Part shown: positions 38,724-52,038 of the stretch, in pieces
How the letters are laid out: each line of letters begins with the position of its first letter
How positions within the stretch are numbered: the stretch's first letter is position 1
Source of the DNA: Physcomitrium patens
Taxonomy: Eukaryota > Streptophyta > Bryopsida > Funariales > Funariaceae
Reading direction: 5' to 3'
DNA length: 64,000 nt
Assembly (NCBI RefSeq): GCF_000002425.4
Contig: NC_037259.1
Span: 2,211,218 to 2,275,217, forward strand
The notes under the pieces: model-generated
Databases searched by the model: none
What the model saw: the letters and a program-made list of their open reading frames with translations, nothing else
What the model was told of the DNA's origin: nothing
Made by a program: the position numbers and the translations under genes

Positions 38724-39259
38724 TATCAAAGATACAAACTAGAAGAAGATACATAAATTTGTAGAATCTGTGTCAAAAGAAAAATATCAAAATAGAAGAA
38801 AGTATGTATATTCAAGGAAGAATTCGAATGGCAATTGCCAAAGACTAAAAAAACATGAGACTCTTGAAATTAGACTAAAAGAAAAAAAAGGAGTTGACAA
38901 GAGTGAAGAAGGCCTCACTCTTGCCTTTATATATACTACTTAACTAAGAACTATGTGGCGACATGCTATAGGACCTCTAATATGCGTCTAACTTCCAAGA
39001 CACATGTCTAATTTGCAAGGCAAGTTTCCTAGGTGTGCACCATATGTCCAACTTGTACTACAAGTGGTCAATATGTTGATACATGGCCTCCTTATTAGCC
39101 AAGTTTTCAACCTACCACACATATATAAAGGCAAAGCAACGTCTATGAAGCTTCTAGGAAGCTCTCTATAAGATATTATCATATTTATCTACTTTGACTT
39201 ACTTCTATCTATTCTTATTATTTAGATAATTATCATAGTAAATATGTATGTTTGTGACA
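38724..39259 (-). repeat. 5' LTR of the gypsy element
   Basis: 536 bp, almost the same length as the partner LTR at 33288-33822, bordered outside by the second ATAAG copy. A clear tRNA primer-binding site next to it was not recognised. Confidence 0.92.
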
Positions 39260-39264
39260 ATAAG

Positions 39265-39896
39265 TGTCCATAAATTTAATCATATTCCTATCTAAAATAC
39301 ATTTTTTGTATTATACCTTGATGACTAATTATAACAAATAACTTTTTAATTAAAATTTTTAATTTTTAGAATAATATATATATATATATATAATTATAAT
39401 TATATAAATATATATAGTTATTAATTATGTATAGTATAAATTATTTTTAAAATATTTAAGTATCAAATTATTTTTATAATAATAAATATAATTTCATTTA
39501 AAAAACTAGATCTAATCTTAATTATTATTTAAATTTTAAAAAAAACTTAAATATATCCAACATATTAAATATTATTTATATTTTATATTAAAATTTATAT
39601 TTTATATTAAAATTTATAATTTATATTATTTAAAATAATTATTTTTATAAATATATTAAAAGAAAACATAAAATATATATTATTAATATATTTTTTTAAA
39701 ATTTAGAAAATTTGATATTTGAAAAAATAAGAATAATAAATGCATAGTATATTTTTTATTTTTTATTTTATTTAGTTTATCCAAAACATAATCTAATAAG
39801 TAACTTTTAGACATGTTTCTTACATTTAGGCTGAATACACTAAGTTTTTTGATATACTTGTTATAACATTTTTTTAATGCATTGATTTACTTATTA

Positions 39897-39938
<42 letters not shown>

Positions 39939-40430
39939 TATATAAAAGATATTGTTAAGCCACCAAAATATTTTCTATTGCCATCACAACCCTCTATCCA
40001 CCACATACTATCTTTGTTCAATACCTTTCAAATTAACCATTTTTTTTCTCAAGTATATTTCATATTGCTTGATTGAATATAATTTTTGATTAGAATAAAA
40101 AATATCAATAAATAAATAAAAATATATAAAGATATTGAATAGGTGGCAAATAGTAGTATCAATAGCAAAAATTGTAGTGGCAATAATAAAAATTATATAG
40201 GCATTAAAAATGCCCAATAAATACATATATATACATCAAGATTTATTTATATTATCTTTTAATTCAAATTAAAATTGATTAATAAGACTACCAATAGAAA
40301 AAATTATCTATTATAAACAAAAATAAAAAAAATAAATTTATTTGTAAAACAATTCTTGGATGTAGTTTTGTTTGAAAAATCTTCTACCATAAGTATTTCT
40401 ATTTTCCTTGCTATTTGTTGGAAAGCACTT
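39265..40430. other. AT-rich DNA with TA microsatellite
   Basis: No gene. A TA run of about 40 bp lies at 39899-39943, and shorter TA runs lie near 39375-39393. Repeated TTTATATTAAAATTTATA words at about 39580-39620 form a small local duplication. Confidence 0.65.
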
Positions 40431-43400
40431 CTATTCCTTTATTGTCATCTTGTACCTCCATTGCAACATCAATATTTAAAAATGAAAGATCCAGCCAAGC
40501 TTTAGGAAAATCTTAAATCCAAGTTTGAGCATCAAAAGATCTTTTTTTTTTTCTTGTACATCATAATTTGACATATTTATGTGTCTTGGATTTTCCAAAT
40601 TTAAATTCTTTCAAAAATTAAATATATTATATTATCTTACAACTATGATTATATAAATAAAGTATCTTTAAAGAAGAAATGATTGAAAAATTTCTCTCTA
40701 TATTTTCTCCCACATGTGCTATTCTTGTACAATAATATAAAAACATAAAATTTTAAAGTCATCTTGATTTCATGTCCTATCTATTTCTTGCAGAGAAACA
40801 AAATGAACTACTCTTATATAATGCAGAAGCTCATTTTGTTGGAACCATAGTTCTAAAATTTCATATACTTAATATTTCAAAGTTTAAGAAAAAATTATAT
40901 AAACATGAAAAAAGTACTCATAAGCACCAAGGCAGTTATGGTTGTGACTGTTTTTGCTTATATAAAAAGATATTATACCTCAAAATACTTTGTTAAAGCA
41001 TTCTAAGAAAATAAGAAACTTTGAGTTGAGGCTTGTGAAGTTCATAGCATAGATGCATCTTTGGACTCAATTGGTGTTTGATAATTTAAAGGCTTATATA
41101 AATGACAAAACCTCTAATGATGAGTTAAATGATGCACTCATTGATTCTGCAATAAGACATATTATCCTATGAGATAAACATATTTTTATTAAAAAATCTT
41201 CAACTTGACAAACTAAAAATTTAATGACCATACATAGATCAAAGGTATTTTCTTTTGAAGAAAGAATAATAATGATAAAATTGCTAACAAGTTCTATCAT
41301 AAAATATAAACATACATTGTTTGTACCATCAATACCTCACAGTTTGATCAGCTACCAAGATAAACATGCCAATGGTTATTACTTCTCAACTCCCAATCTA
41401 GATAGGTGAAAGGTTTTGGTTTTTGTATAAAATTATAAAATTATTGAAAAAGTCTTTATTGCAATAAATGGTTTATATTGATTTACAATCTAATCTCTCA
41501 TTATATTTAATTTTGCATCATCTATTACAGAGAGTTGTATTTCTTTCTAGCATCAAGAATTGGGACATCTACGATTCACATTATTTCAAAAAATAATTCC
41601 ATATATAATTAGGCATAATTTAAGATCTAAAAATATAAATTCTATAGAATTATATCATGCATATGTATAAAGCAAGATGATTGTTTGACCTTCAATTTGA
41701 AAACTTCCACAAGAATTACCACTAATACTTGAAAGATTGCATGGTAATATTTATGGTCCTATTAATTCAATATCTTGACCATTTCATTATTTTAAAACTT
41801 TTATTGATACATCAAAAAAATAATCACATATTTCATTATTATCAATTTAAAATATAATATTTGTAAATCTTTTATCTATACTTATTTATTTCTAGGTATA
41901 TTTTTTTAATTATCCTATCAAAACATTGTATATAGATTAAAGTCTTTTGAAGCCTATTGTACTACAACACGGATTGAATTCACATATTGTGTTCTATATG
42001 AACATGCTCAAAATGGACTTGCAGAGTCATTTATAAAGTGTATACAATTCATTATCCACCCACTCCTTCTTCAAGCAAATTTATCTACATCTATGTGGGT
42101 CATGCAATTTTACATGCTACAACATTAGTATATCTTTGTCCTTCTCTTCTTGAAATTATTATACCACAAGAACTCAATTCAAGTCATATTTCAAATGTAT
42201 GTCATTTATGGATATTTGGTTATAGTGCTTGGATTCTAGTATTAGAATCTCAACAGCATATCATTGGAGTTCATCAACAAGAAGACATATATGTTGGTTT
42301 TGATTCACTAAGCATTATTTGTATTATTAATCCATCAACTACCATATTATTATGTGCATGTTTTAAAATTATTATTTTAAAGAGTATATATTTCCATTAC
42401 TTTGAGGAAGAATATCTAATCAACAAAGAAATATAATACATGTAATCAAAGCATTGAAAATATTTATAATGAGTCTTAATCCTAAAATATCATTAGCTAA
42501 AATTGTGGTTGCCAAGATTTTGTATCTAAAACAAATTGCAAATGAAATATTTGGTAACTTCAATGATGCACCTTGAATTACAAGAGTTCAAAATGCACTT
42601 GCTCAGATTGCAATATTATTAATTAATATACCTCAGATTATAACATCAAAAATTAAAAAGACTCGTAGATCAGATAAATAACTATATAAACAGAAGACAA
42701 TAATATGTGCTGATTCTAGTATTGTTTTTACTAAAGTTCCTACTAAACCTACAGAACTATCAATTAATGATGATATATCCATGCAAATTATATCTTCACC
42801 TCATATATAAAAAAATCTTGAAATTAGAGAAGAATAAAATCAAATTAAATAGAAAGTTATCTATTCTATATTGTATTCTAAACAACATTTGGAATAGACT
42901 ATCTATTACAATAGATGAATCATTTGCATGCATGTTTGTACAAGTTCTTTCTTATAAGAAAAAGGATCTTAAATCTCAAACCATTGAAGAAGCAATGTAT
43001 AGCTCTAATTGGTTAAAATAAAATAAAATAAAATAAAACTACAATCAAAGAAGAGTATGTTTCTTTGCGTTTAATTATAGATACTCTTACATCTTGCCTC
43101 ATAGAAAATAAGATAGTATTAATACTCAAGTAAGATGCTAAGGGTTAAACCACTTGATATAAAGCTTGTCTTGTTGCCTAAGAATTTACTCAATGATTTG
43201 GCATTGATTATGAATCTACATATTTTTTAATCATGAATTCAATTACATTTCAATATATTATTAGAATGGCAATTTATGCCAACCTTGAGATGCGTCTCAT
43301 AGATGTGATAATTGCATATTTGTATGGTTCTCTTGATGTAGATATTTCTTTAAAAGTTCTATCTAATTTGGAAGTAAGAATTCTAAATGTACCTTTTCTA

Positions 43401-44430
43401 AGACAATATCATAGTATTAAATTACAAAAGACCATGCATAGTCTAAAACAATCTAAACGCATGTGATATCAATGTCTTTGAAATTATTTAATTACAAATA
43501 AGTTTATAAGTGATCCACTAATTCCTTGTATATTTATCAAACAAGATAAAATTAGTTTTGTGATTATTGTTGTATATGTTGATGATCTTAATATAGTAGT
43601 TATTAGATTTTCATGTATTGCAACTACTAACCTATTTATTCATGAGTTTGAGATGAAAATGCTAGAAAAAAAACTTTTTATATTATTCTTCAAATTATGC
43701 ATCTCACAGATGGTAGCATTTTTCTCTACCAATTAATATGTATTGGAAAAATTTTGCAGAGATTCAATATGATTGATACTTATTAATTGTCAATACCAAT
43801 GCTTGAATGTGGTTGTGATGGTGATGATCCATACTATTTGTACAATGGAGAAGATGAAATCTTGGAAGATCAATATTCATATCTTATAGTGGTTGGAGCA
43901 CTTTTACATTTAGCTACATCTACAAGACTAAATATTGCATTTGCATTAAGTGTTCTTACAAGACACAATGCATATCCAATACTAAAATATTGAAATGGCA
44001 TCAAATATTTATTAAATTATTTTAAAGGCATTGAAGACTTGGGATTATATTACATACAATTTGTAAATCCAAAATTAGCTGGATATTATGATGCAAGATA
44101 TAAATTTCATATTGCAATAGCTAAATCTCAAACATGCAATGTATTCTTAAGACATGAAGTTGCAATATCATAGAAATCAGTGAAACAAACTATAATTGTA
44201 ACCATGCAAAAATTATTGCCTTACATGAAGTATCTCCGGAATGTATTTGATTGCAATCAATTGATAAACTCATTCAAACAATCCGTGGACTTTCATATAA
44301 TAGTTCTCCAAATATCTTGTATGAAGACAATAATGCTTATGTTGCACAAATGCAAGTTGGTTTTATTAAAGGCTTTCTTAGATAAGGTTTTTTCAAATAA
44401 GGTTTTAATGAAGTAGCAATTGTTGATCTT
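40431..44430 (+). mobile_element. Ty1/copia LTR-retrotransposon fossil, broken
   Basis: Parts appear in copia order on the plus strand: a gag piece near 40470-40540 (AKL...NLKSKFEHQ), integrase-region pieces at about 41900-42430, reverse transcriptase at about 43230-43700 (VDIIAYLYGSLD-like segment and the YVDDL core), and the RNase H-side segment at about 43790-44420 (LHLATSTRLNIAFA). Integrase before RT is the copia order. Frames are broken in many places, and the element is clearly not active. I could not find the two LTRs, so both outer borders are uncertain. Its strand is opposite to that of the neighbouring gypsy element. Confidence 0.8.
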
Positions 44431-46154
44431 TTGAGATTACAAAAAAATATAGATCATAATTCTATACAAATTTTATATTATATAAATATTATGACAAACA
44501 AAGAGAAGTGTTGAGAGCATTAAATATAGATAGTATTCTTTATAATATTTATTATAGTTTATAGTAAATACTACAGCTACAATTTTTGAAATGTAGTAGA
44601 AAGAAACTATTTATCTTCTCCCCTTTTCTTTGTATACAAGAGACAACCACATCCATATACTTTGGTTTTGTTGTATGTACGTGTGTGTGTTTGTATGTAT
44701 GTGCATATTACTTCGAACTATTCTTGTGTCTCTCTAACCATTCTCAATAGAAACAAGAAGCTATTCAAGATTATGTATCCAATTGGTATCTAATGATAGG
44801 TGGATTTAAAATCCAAATTATTGCATGTATCAATTTTTTTAATAATAATTTGTGGATTAATTGCATAAAATGATTTTATTTTTGACATTTTTAAATTTTT
44901 AAATCCTTAATTTTAAATTCTTACTCCAATTAGTTTAAAATAGATTAAAAAATTAGTTGGATATTATTAGTCTATCTACTAAATATATTGTAACTACATA
45001 ATAATCACTCTTATTTACATACATTTTTTAAGTAGATTAAAGATGTATTAAGCTTATAAAATGTATGGATAAAAAAAAAAAATTAAAAAAAAATTAAAAA
45101 TCAAAAAATTAATCAAAATAAACTATTGCACATTCTGCAATTTTTTTATTTTTATTTTTTTGTTGTTGTTGTTGTTGTTGTCATATACAAGATTACTTCA
45201 TGCACATGATATTTTTATTTTCAACAAGAATTCTAGCAACTCAAAAAAAAAATTAGGTGGTAATAGAATTTTTTATTAAATATATTATAAAATATACATT
45301 ATATAAAACTAAATTAGAATTTGTTTAAAATGTCTTCAAAAATTTTATATTGCAATAATATATAATATAATAATCCAAAAAAAATTGAACATAATTATGT
45401 AGATAATTTTTAAAACTAAATAATAAGTGTTATTTCATTATAAATAAATAAATTTAAATTAATGGATTTTAGTTTTATGAAAAAAAATAAAAATAAAATA
45501 ATAGTTCTAAAATTATAGTAATACACAAAAAATCCATATTTTTGAGTATATATATATTATAGATCTAAAGTGATTCAATAAAATTCTATAGTATTTTTTT
45601 TACCAAAAATAATTACATTATTTAATCGATTTTATATAAGAGTATAGAAATGAGGTATTTTAAAGCAATGTATACCTTATGTATATTAAAATTTATTCCT
45701 AAGAAAAAATAGAATTATATAAAACTAAGATGGCATGTTAGATAAATAACTAGTTTATTATTTATTTAATATTGTATAATTTTATTTAATCTTATCATGA
45801 CTATTTTCAAAAAAAATTAGAAGCATAAGCTCTAATTAAAATAGCATAACAAATAGTTGCAATTGTAGTATTACTAAATAAATGTAAAATCAAATTCATA
45901 TTAAATATTTTAAATTGGAAAAAGATCTAAGTTACTAACTTGTTTTGTAGACTAGTCTTGTAGCATTATAAGACATTTGTGTAGCATTAAAAAAAAATGA
46001 CATATATATATATATATATAACTTCAAAATAAGTAAATAAAATAAAGAAATTAAAGAAAAATAAGATTTTTTGTTTGCATATCCATATAATATAATTCAA
46101 AGAAGTTTCTGAGTTGTATTTTTTGTAATTTATTTTCAAGTAATACATATATAT

Positions 46155-46193
<39 letters not shown>

Positions 46194-46360
46194 GAAGATG
46201 ATAAGATATATATTTTAATAATTTTAATTTTTCATGCATTTTTCAGGTTAAATGTTTTCTTTTATACAAATGTTATATAAATATTAAAATACTTAATTTT
46301 ATTTACGATAATAAAATAGATGAAAAGCATAATAAAAAACATATTGAAACATCATTAGTT
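44431..46360. other. AT-rich DNA with microsatellites, no gene
   Basis: Contains a GTTGTT tract at about 45162-45180, TA runs near 46003-46020, and a mixed TA/CA tract at about 46143-46193. Nothing coding is seen. The composition changes abruptly to gene-like at about 46360. Confidence 0.65.
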
Positions 46361-46547
46361 TTGCGATACATGTTGAGGTTTGTGCGCTACGTAGTGACGA
46401 TGGTCTGCTGGGGGACTTTCGCCGAAGCACGGTGGCACCTTCCACTCACAACTCTTGCTCCTTATCACAGTCACAATTCCTCACCCACACTCAGTCTCTC
46501 TCTCTCTCTCGCACCCACTCGCTCTCGCCCTGCTCACGCCCTCGATC
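46361..46547 (+). promoter_or_regulatory. Probable leader of the small membrane-protein gene, CT-rich
   Basis: A pyrimidine-rich patch with CTCTCTCTCTCTCTC (about 46496-46512) lies just before the first in-frame ATG. CT-rich stretches are common in plant core promoters and leaders. A similar patch precedes the WDR26 gene. Confidence 0.45.
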
Positions 46548-47824
46548 ATGACTCTCGACACCCTTGCACTGAGCGAGGGGGATACAATGGAACTGGAAAC
46601 GGAGGGCATGGGGTTTGTCTACAGGTGGGTTATTGCCTCGCTCCCTCTACATCACTCTCTCTCTCTCACACACACACCTGGATTTTCGTCTCTCTGCTTT
46701 GTGTTGTTGGTCCTGTTAGGGTTTATTAGGGGCAGTTGGTTGACATTGATCTCGCTATCGCGACGTCGGGTTGGCACTGCACGGTGGGTGTGATTTTATG
46801 TTGAGGGTTTATCGTGTTCTGGTTTTGGTTTGCATATGGGTGATTACTGTTATCTTCGGATGTTTAGCACGGGCAATTCCCTGAATGAAATTGCTCCGCC
46901 TCCACCTTCCGGCAATGACAACAACCACAGCTCGAATCACCAGATTCTTTCTACTGGCTTTACTGATGGGATATGTCTCGTTCTGGGGCTCATTCTGGGG
47001 CTTTACTGCAGGTGGGTTGAGTTCTCCACCCTCTCTCTATATCTCCCTCACTTGTATTTCGTTCCTCACTTTTGTGTTCTTGTTTACATTAGTGTTTGCA
47101 AAGGGCAGTTGCTTGGCAGTGATCACGCCATGGCGAATTCTGTGGGGTCGTCTTGCACAATGATTGCGATCCGATGTAGTAGTACCTCTGCGTGTGTAAC
47201 TCTGGACTTCTGGAGTGAAGTTCGGAATTTTAGACATTTGTATCTGTATTTCTCCTGTGAGGTTTCACTGTGATAGGATGCTTACTGAATGTACGGATTT
47301 TGAGTAGGGTTGCTGCTCTCGTTGGGTTTGTTTTGCTCAAATCTTCGGCCGCAAAAGAAAACGACTCAATTGCGACGCCCACAACGAAACTAAAAAAAAC
47401 CACAGGCGATCTCGAAGCCGGTGAAGTATCTGTTCAGCCCTTTGAAGGTTCTCACGCAGAGGATGTAGTCATGGATGTGCGTGGTGGAATTGGGACTGAG
47501 GGAGAGTTGACTTCGCTTGAAAGCACCATTTCCCAGGTCACACCGTCTGGTGCTCAGGACGAAATCACCGGTTCAGAGATCGGAATGGTCCATGTTAATG
47601 AGGAGGCCTTGGCTGAAGGGGACAGGATTGTAGAGGTGCCCGTAGATGTAGTTGACGGGGCCTTGGTTGAAGTGAACGGGATTGCAGGTGGAGGTGGTGA
47701 AGCATTCGTTGCTTTCCCACTTGGGGTTGATGTGTTTGACATGAGGAACCTCTCTCAGGCACAATACCTCTCGTTCATGGGGTCTTTTCCGGCACTGGAG
47801 AATGGTTCACTTAATGACTGGTGA
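46548..47824 (+). CDS. Unrecognised acidic protein with one membrane segment, 3 exons
   Basis: I propose exons 46548-46624, 46868-47011 and 47308-47824, all with GT-AG borders and phase 2 junctions, giving 245 residues. Both introns begin GTGGGTT. The second splice joins GICLVLGLILGLYCR to VAALVGFVLL, so one membrane helix of about 25 residues (about 60-84) is encoded across two exons. This supports the model, since neither half would span a membrane well. The N terminus is short and acidic with a proline run (IAPPPPSG). The C-terminal about 160 residues are acidic, low in aromatics and contain an imperfect 18-residue tandem repeat (47605-47712). I do not recognise the family. The helix follows about 60 residues without a signal peptide, suggesting a tail-out or type III membrane protein, which is inference. 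AT-rich transposon blocks lie on both sides. Confidence 0.55.
47605..47712 (+). repeat. Imperfect 54-bp (18-codon) tandem repeat inside the CDS
   Basis: Two copies start at 47605 (ALAEGDRIVEV) and 47659 (ALVEVNGIAGG) and keep frame. GGCCTTGG-TGAAG and GGATTG are shared. Confidence 0.65.
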
Positions 47825-48321
47825 TCATGACTATGCGGTGGCCGCTGCAGTAGTGACAGGAAAAATGTTCGATCAGGTGGTTTCATAGTTTGACACTGTG
47901 TCTGTAATTTATGGAATACACCTGGCTTAATAAACTATAAATGAACTGACCAGGAATACACCTGGATAAATAAACTAAAAATAAACTGATCAGGAATATA
48001 TCTGGATATCACCCTGAGGCTTGTTGTAGATTACGAGTAGTTGGACTGTGGTGCTTGTGACTGGTTCGTCAGCAGGCTTGTGAATTTCCTTAAAAAATTC
48101 TGAAATTCTGAAATATATTTTATTATATTTTTTATAGATCACATTTAAACAAGAACATTGATCTTCTGCCCCACTTACTTTTGAAACTTAGTCATTTAAC
48201 CAATGTTGCCTAAATTCATGCAATTATTTCAGTACTTGGTTTGAATGTGTCCAATAATACCAGTTTAAAGATTCACAAGAAAACATAAAAAATAATACAG
48301 ACTTACAAGTTAGAAACCTAC

Positions 48322-48353
<32 letters not shown>

Positions 48354-49629
48354 TCACACTATCAAGTTAGAAACCTAGGACAAAAAAAAAACAAAACAAA
48401 ACAAAACAAAGTTGGGGATCACTACTCGTTTGACTATCCATCTAACAACTATTTAAATTAATTTCTAATTGGTTTTGTTTTTCAGCCTTACTCTTACATC
48501 CTCACTGGCTCTTTTTGGTAGAAAAAGTATAATTAAAATACTATGTTTATAAATATATACACACATATATATATGTAGACTATTGGTTTCAAATGTTAAA
48601 ATGTCAAGTTTTAATTTTAGTAGTAAACATTATTACACTTGTAAAAATACTTAAAAGCTCAATAATGGTCTTCATAAAAAGAAAATTAAAACCTTTAAGA
48701 ACATCACAATAAAGATAGTATTATATTTATTACTTTTTATATTATTTAAAAATAATATGTAAATATATGCATATCTTGACTTTAATAAATACAAACTTTA
48801 TTAAATATTTTATTTTTCTCAAAAGCTAACACTTAGCAATAAATAAAAATATTAAATCATATTTTTATTTTAACTTTTAAAATTACTCATTTAATAATCT
48901 TTAGATTAATTATCTTTATTGCAATTATAAAAAATTGATTATATGTTAATAATTAAGAGATTATATTTGGTTGTTTTACATTTTTATTATAACGATCTCT
49001 TTAATGCATTGGTATTCTTCTTTAGAATACATATATATACACACACACACACATATACATTTACAAACATCACTTCTTTTCATATATAAATAAAGTGATA
49101 ATATTAAGGAAGAATTAACCAATATAATAAGTGATGGATTGTGGAATAATATATTGTTTACTAGACACTTACAGCCAAAGGGTTGGAATAAATCAACTTC
49201 ACGATTATATATTGAGGGATGAGTTTTTAAATATATATTTAATTATTTCTAAGGATTTGGATATGAAGCATGTACTGATTTATTTATTTTTAACATTTTA
49301 ATTTTTTTATTTAATTTAGGAGAAAAAGAAATCATATAAAATTAGGTAGCTAGTTGATACTTAGTTTTGGATGAATATAAAATCCAAATAATTCCCTATA
49401 CTAATATAGTTTAATAATTTTTAATTTGTCTAGTTTCTATAAATATTTTAAATTTTTATTTTAAATTTGGGATTTTTGGAAGTCTAAATTTTAAATTTTA
49501 AATCTCTAATACAAAGATATTTGTATTTGTAAAAATTAGTTGTATTTCATTGAGCTACCTATTAAATCTATAACAATTATTTAGTATTTATTTTTATTTT
49601 TACACATAATTGAAAAGAAAAGAAAAGAA

Positions 49630-49677
<48 letters not shown>

Positions 49678-49849
49678 GAAAAAAATGATACATAATTAGG
49701 ATGTAACAACCTTATAAAATATTCAAAAGAAGTAGAATTGGAAAATAAAAAAGCTAATAAAAATAAATAATTGGATGAGCTAATAAAAAATGTAACTTTT
49801 TATTGAAAGATGAAAAAAATCAACTTAGTTTTAGGGAAAAATAAAAATT

Positions 49850-49898
<49 letters not shown>

Positions 49899-50870
49899 AA
49901 GGCTCATTTTGTCTTATTTTATTTTATGTAAGAAGAAGTGGCTACTCATAAAAGTTGGAAAATATCCTCAATTCTTAAATTAGGACTTTTAAAATAAAAA
50001 TATTTTTATAGACTTTAATTCATAAAATATACTATTTTACAGACTTTAATTCATAAAATATACTATTTTTACAGACTTTAATTCACAAAATATACTATTT
50101 TTAAAATATAATCTACATAGTCCTTTGATTCTTAAAGCATGCTTGATACTAACAATTGTTGCCTAAGTGAAGGAAAAGTGTCAAAATAAAGAATTTGATG
50201 TTAGAAAATCAATTTACCTATTTGCGCTTCAACAATTTTTAGTCAGTTTCAAAGTGGATACAACTAGACTTTAGAAGATCATATCTGCCTAATAAAATAC
50301 ATCTACCTATTGAATACGTAATTTTATCTATAAGAGGATGAAAAAGAGATTTTGATGAATTTTCATCTACAAGCAAATCATAGACTTGCTTGCCAAAGCA
50401 TGGTTGCAACCCTACACATGTAATTACAATTTAAACCTATAACCACACAAATATAAATCCTAACTTACAATAGCCTTTCAAATAAATGCACTTCTATTTT
50501 CTTATACAATAGCTCTTACATTGATGAAGATCCTTAAGACAAACATGTTCTTTCTCAAAGTAATAGCAAGGTACAACATCTTTGATATTACAATCTAAGA
50601 AGAGACTTTCAATGCATATTGATATTATTGAAGGTGGATATTGTACTTGATAGAATTTAAAATGTATTATTTAAATGTAGCTAAAAATTCCTTAATAATA
50701 ATCAAATAAATTGGTAGTCTTTTCATCCTAGAATGAGATATTATCAATAGTTACACAAATTTATCAACCACCTTTGTCAACTTATGAAGTAATGATACAA
50801 TTCTTTATAGAACTTGTCCTCTAAAAGAAGAGGTAATATAACAAATAACCATATTTACTAATATATTTAC
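47825..50870. other. 3' flank then AT-rich DNA with poly-A and TA microsatellites
   Basis: The first about 200 bp are gene-like and contain two near-identical words, GGAATACACCTGG (47911 and 47953), a small duplication in the 3' flank. After about 48100 the DNA is AT-rich with no gene. It holds an A run of about 30 (48320-48350), TA runs at 49636-49672 and 49852-49891, and a tripled 30-bp unit, TTTAATTCATAAAATATACTA, broken here only by small changes (about 50013-50100). Confidence 0.6.
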
Positions 50871-50879
50871 TTAGATAAG

Positions 50880-51340
50880 TAAAATAAGATAAAATAAAGT
50901 AAAATTAGGTTAAATTATTAATATCTTGTTAAAAAATTTCTAAGAAGATTTGTATAGTTCACATATGTTTATAAGTAATTAGTAGGCTGACAACTTGGTC
51001 AAGAAGTTAGATAAATGTTGTACATTTATATAACAAGCTAGACATATGGAGCACATATTAAAAACTTATTTTATATGTAAGTATCTTTCAAGTTAGACAT
51101 GTGTCGTATGTCCTGTAGAACATTTCCAAATATTTTGTTAGTAAATAGTATATATTGAAGCAAGATTGAGGCCTTCCTTATTCTTGTGAACACCTTTCTT
51201 GTATTCTACTTTAATTCAAGTCTTCCTAATTCTTTTGCAATTGGCAATAATCCTTCTAGTTTTAAATCTATATCTATATTTTTGTAATTTACTTTTTTTC
51301 TTTTGATGATACAAGATTTTATTTTCATCTTTAGGATTTT
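50880..51340 (+). mobile_element. Diverged Ty3/gypsy LTR in opposite orientation
   Basis: Read on the plus strand, this stretch aligns with the reverse complement of the 33288-33822 LTR. Shared words run in order: AATATCTTGT, GACAACTTGG, TAGACATATGG, AGTTAGACATGTGTC, TTGAGGCCTTCCTTATTCTTG, CTTCCTAATTCTTTTGCAATTG-like text. Similarity is clear but much lower than between the two LTRs of the main element. No internal parts are recognised beside it, so it is a solo LTR or a remnant. Confidence 0.7.
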
Positions 51341-52038
51341 ATTGTGATTTGCATCAACAAAGATAAAAAATTGACAAGACTCAAAGTACTAGCAATCAAG
51401 CTTCTACAATAGAATATGTCTAAATGCATACTACCTAAATGCATATCAATGTAGTTATTTCACCCTTGGGCATATACTTAGAGTGAATAAACCTCTATAA
51501 GAGATTATTGCATAGTAATGTGTAGATTTCATGTACAATATAAAGCATTCACATATGCAAATATCCTTAGAATTCAAATGGACATTACTATCTTTAATTC
51601 TTATATAGGTTTTAAAAAAATGAAAAATTGGCTTTTGTAACACTTCCTTTGTCTTGAGCATGCTTGCCTTACTCTTTATCTTTTAGATGATAGAAGTTCT
51701 TAGTTTTTATTAAAACCAAAAAGTCTTCAAGAAGTGGATTAACTTATGGACCTATGAAGTTGTCACCTTGATAGATTCTTGGCTATTGTCATTAGCTTCA
51801 TTATCAACATTACATTTATTTATTTATTTGTTAAATCTTATAAATGAATTTTAGTAATATATAAACAATATTCCAAAGCTAGTAGATAAAAGAAGCAGTT
51901 ATGAAATTTATTCATTTTAAAGGTGTAAGAATAATTTGAGTTTAATTATGAATTTATTGATTTAAAATATTATATTTTTATAAAATCAAAAACTATCTAT
52001 CTTTAGAAGCTTTTTTTTTTGAAATTTATATATATATA
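51341..52038. other. AT-rich DNA, no gene
   Basis: No family resemblance in the short frames. The stretch ends in a TA run that forms the target of the Tc1 element. Confidence 0.55.

Larger units (their letters stand above)
33288..39259 (-). mobile_element. Ty3/gypsy LTR retrotransposon, full length but broken
   Basis: A 5972-bp fossil with both LTRs and a perfect 5-bp target duplication ATAAG (33283-33287 and 39260-39264). Read on the minus strand, the parts are: 5' LTR (38724-39259), gag-like region (about 38117-38464), protease region (about 37100-37500), reverse transcriptase with the Y-x-DD core (about 35998-36650), integrase core with zinc-finger and DDE region (about 35141-35602), polypurine tract (33823-33840) and 3' LTR (33288-33822). 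RT before integrase is the Ty3/gypsy order. The coding parts are broken in many places. The LTRs agree at roughly 90% by eye, so the insertion is fairly old. Confidence 0.92.

Noticed and set aside
46885-47163. Alternative hydrophobic frame of 92 codons
   Set aside because: It reads through the second intron of the better three-exon model and is in a different frame from both supported exons.
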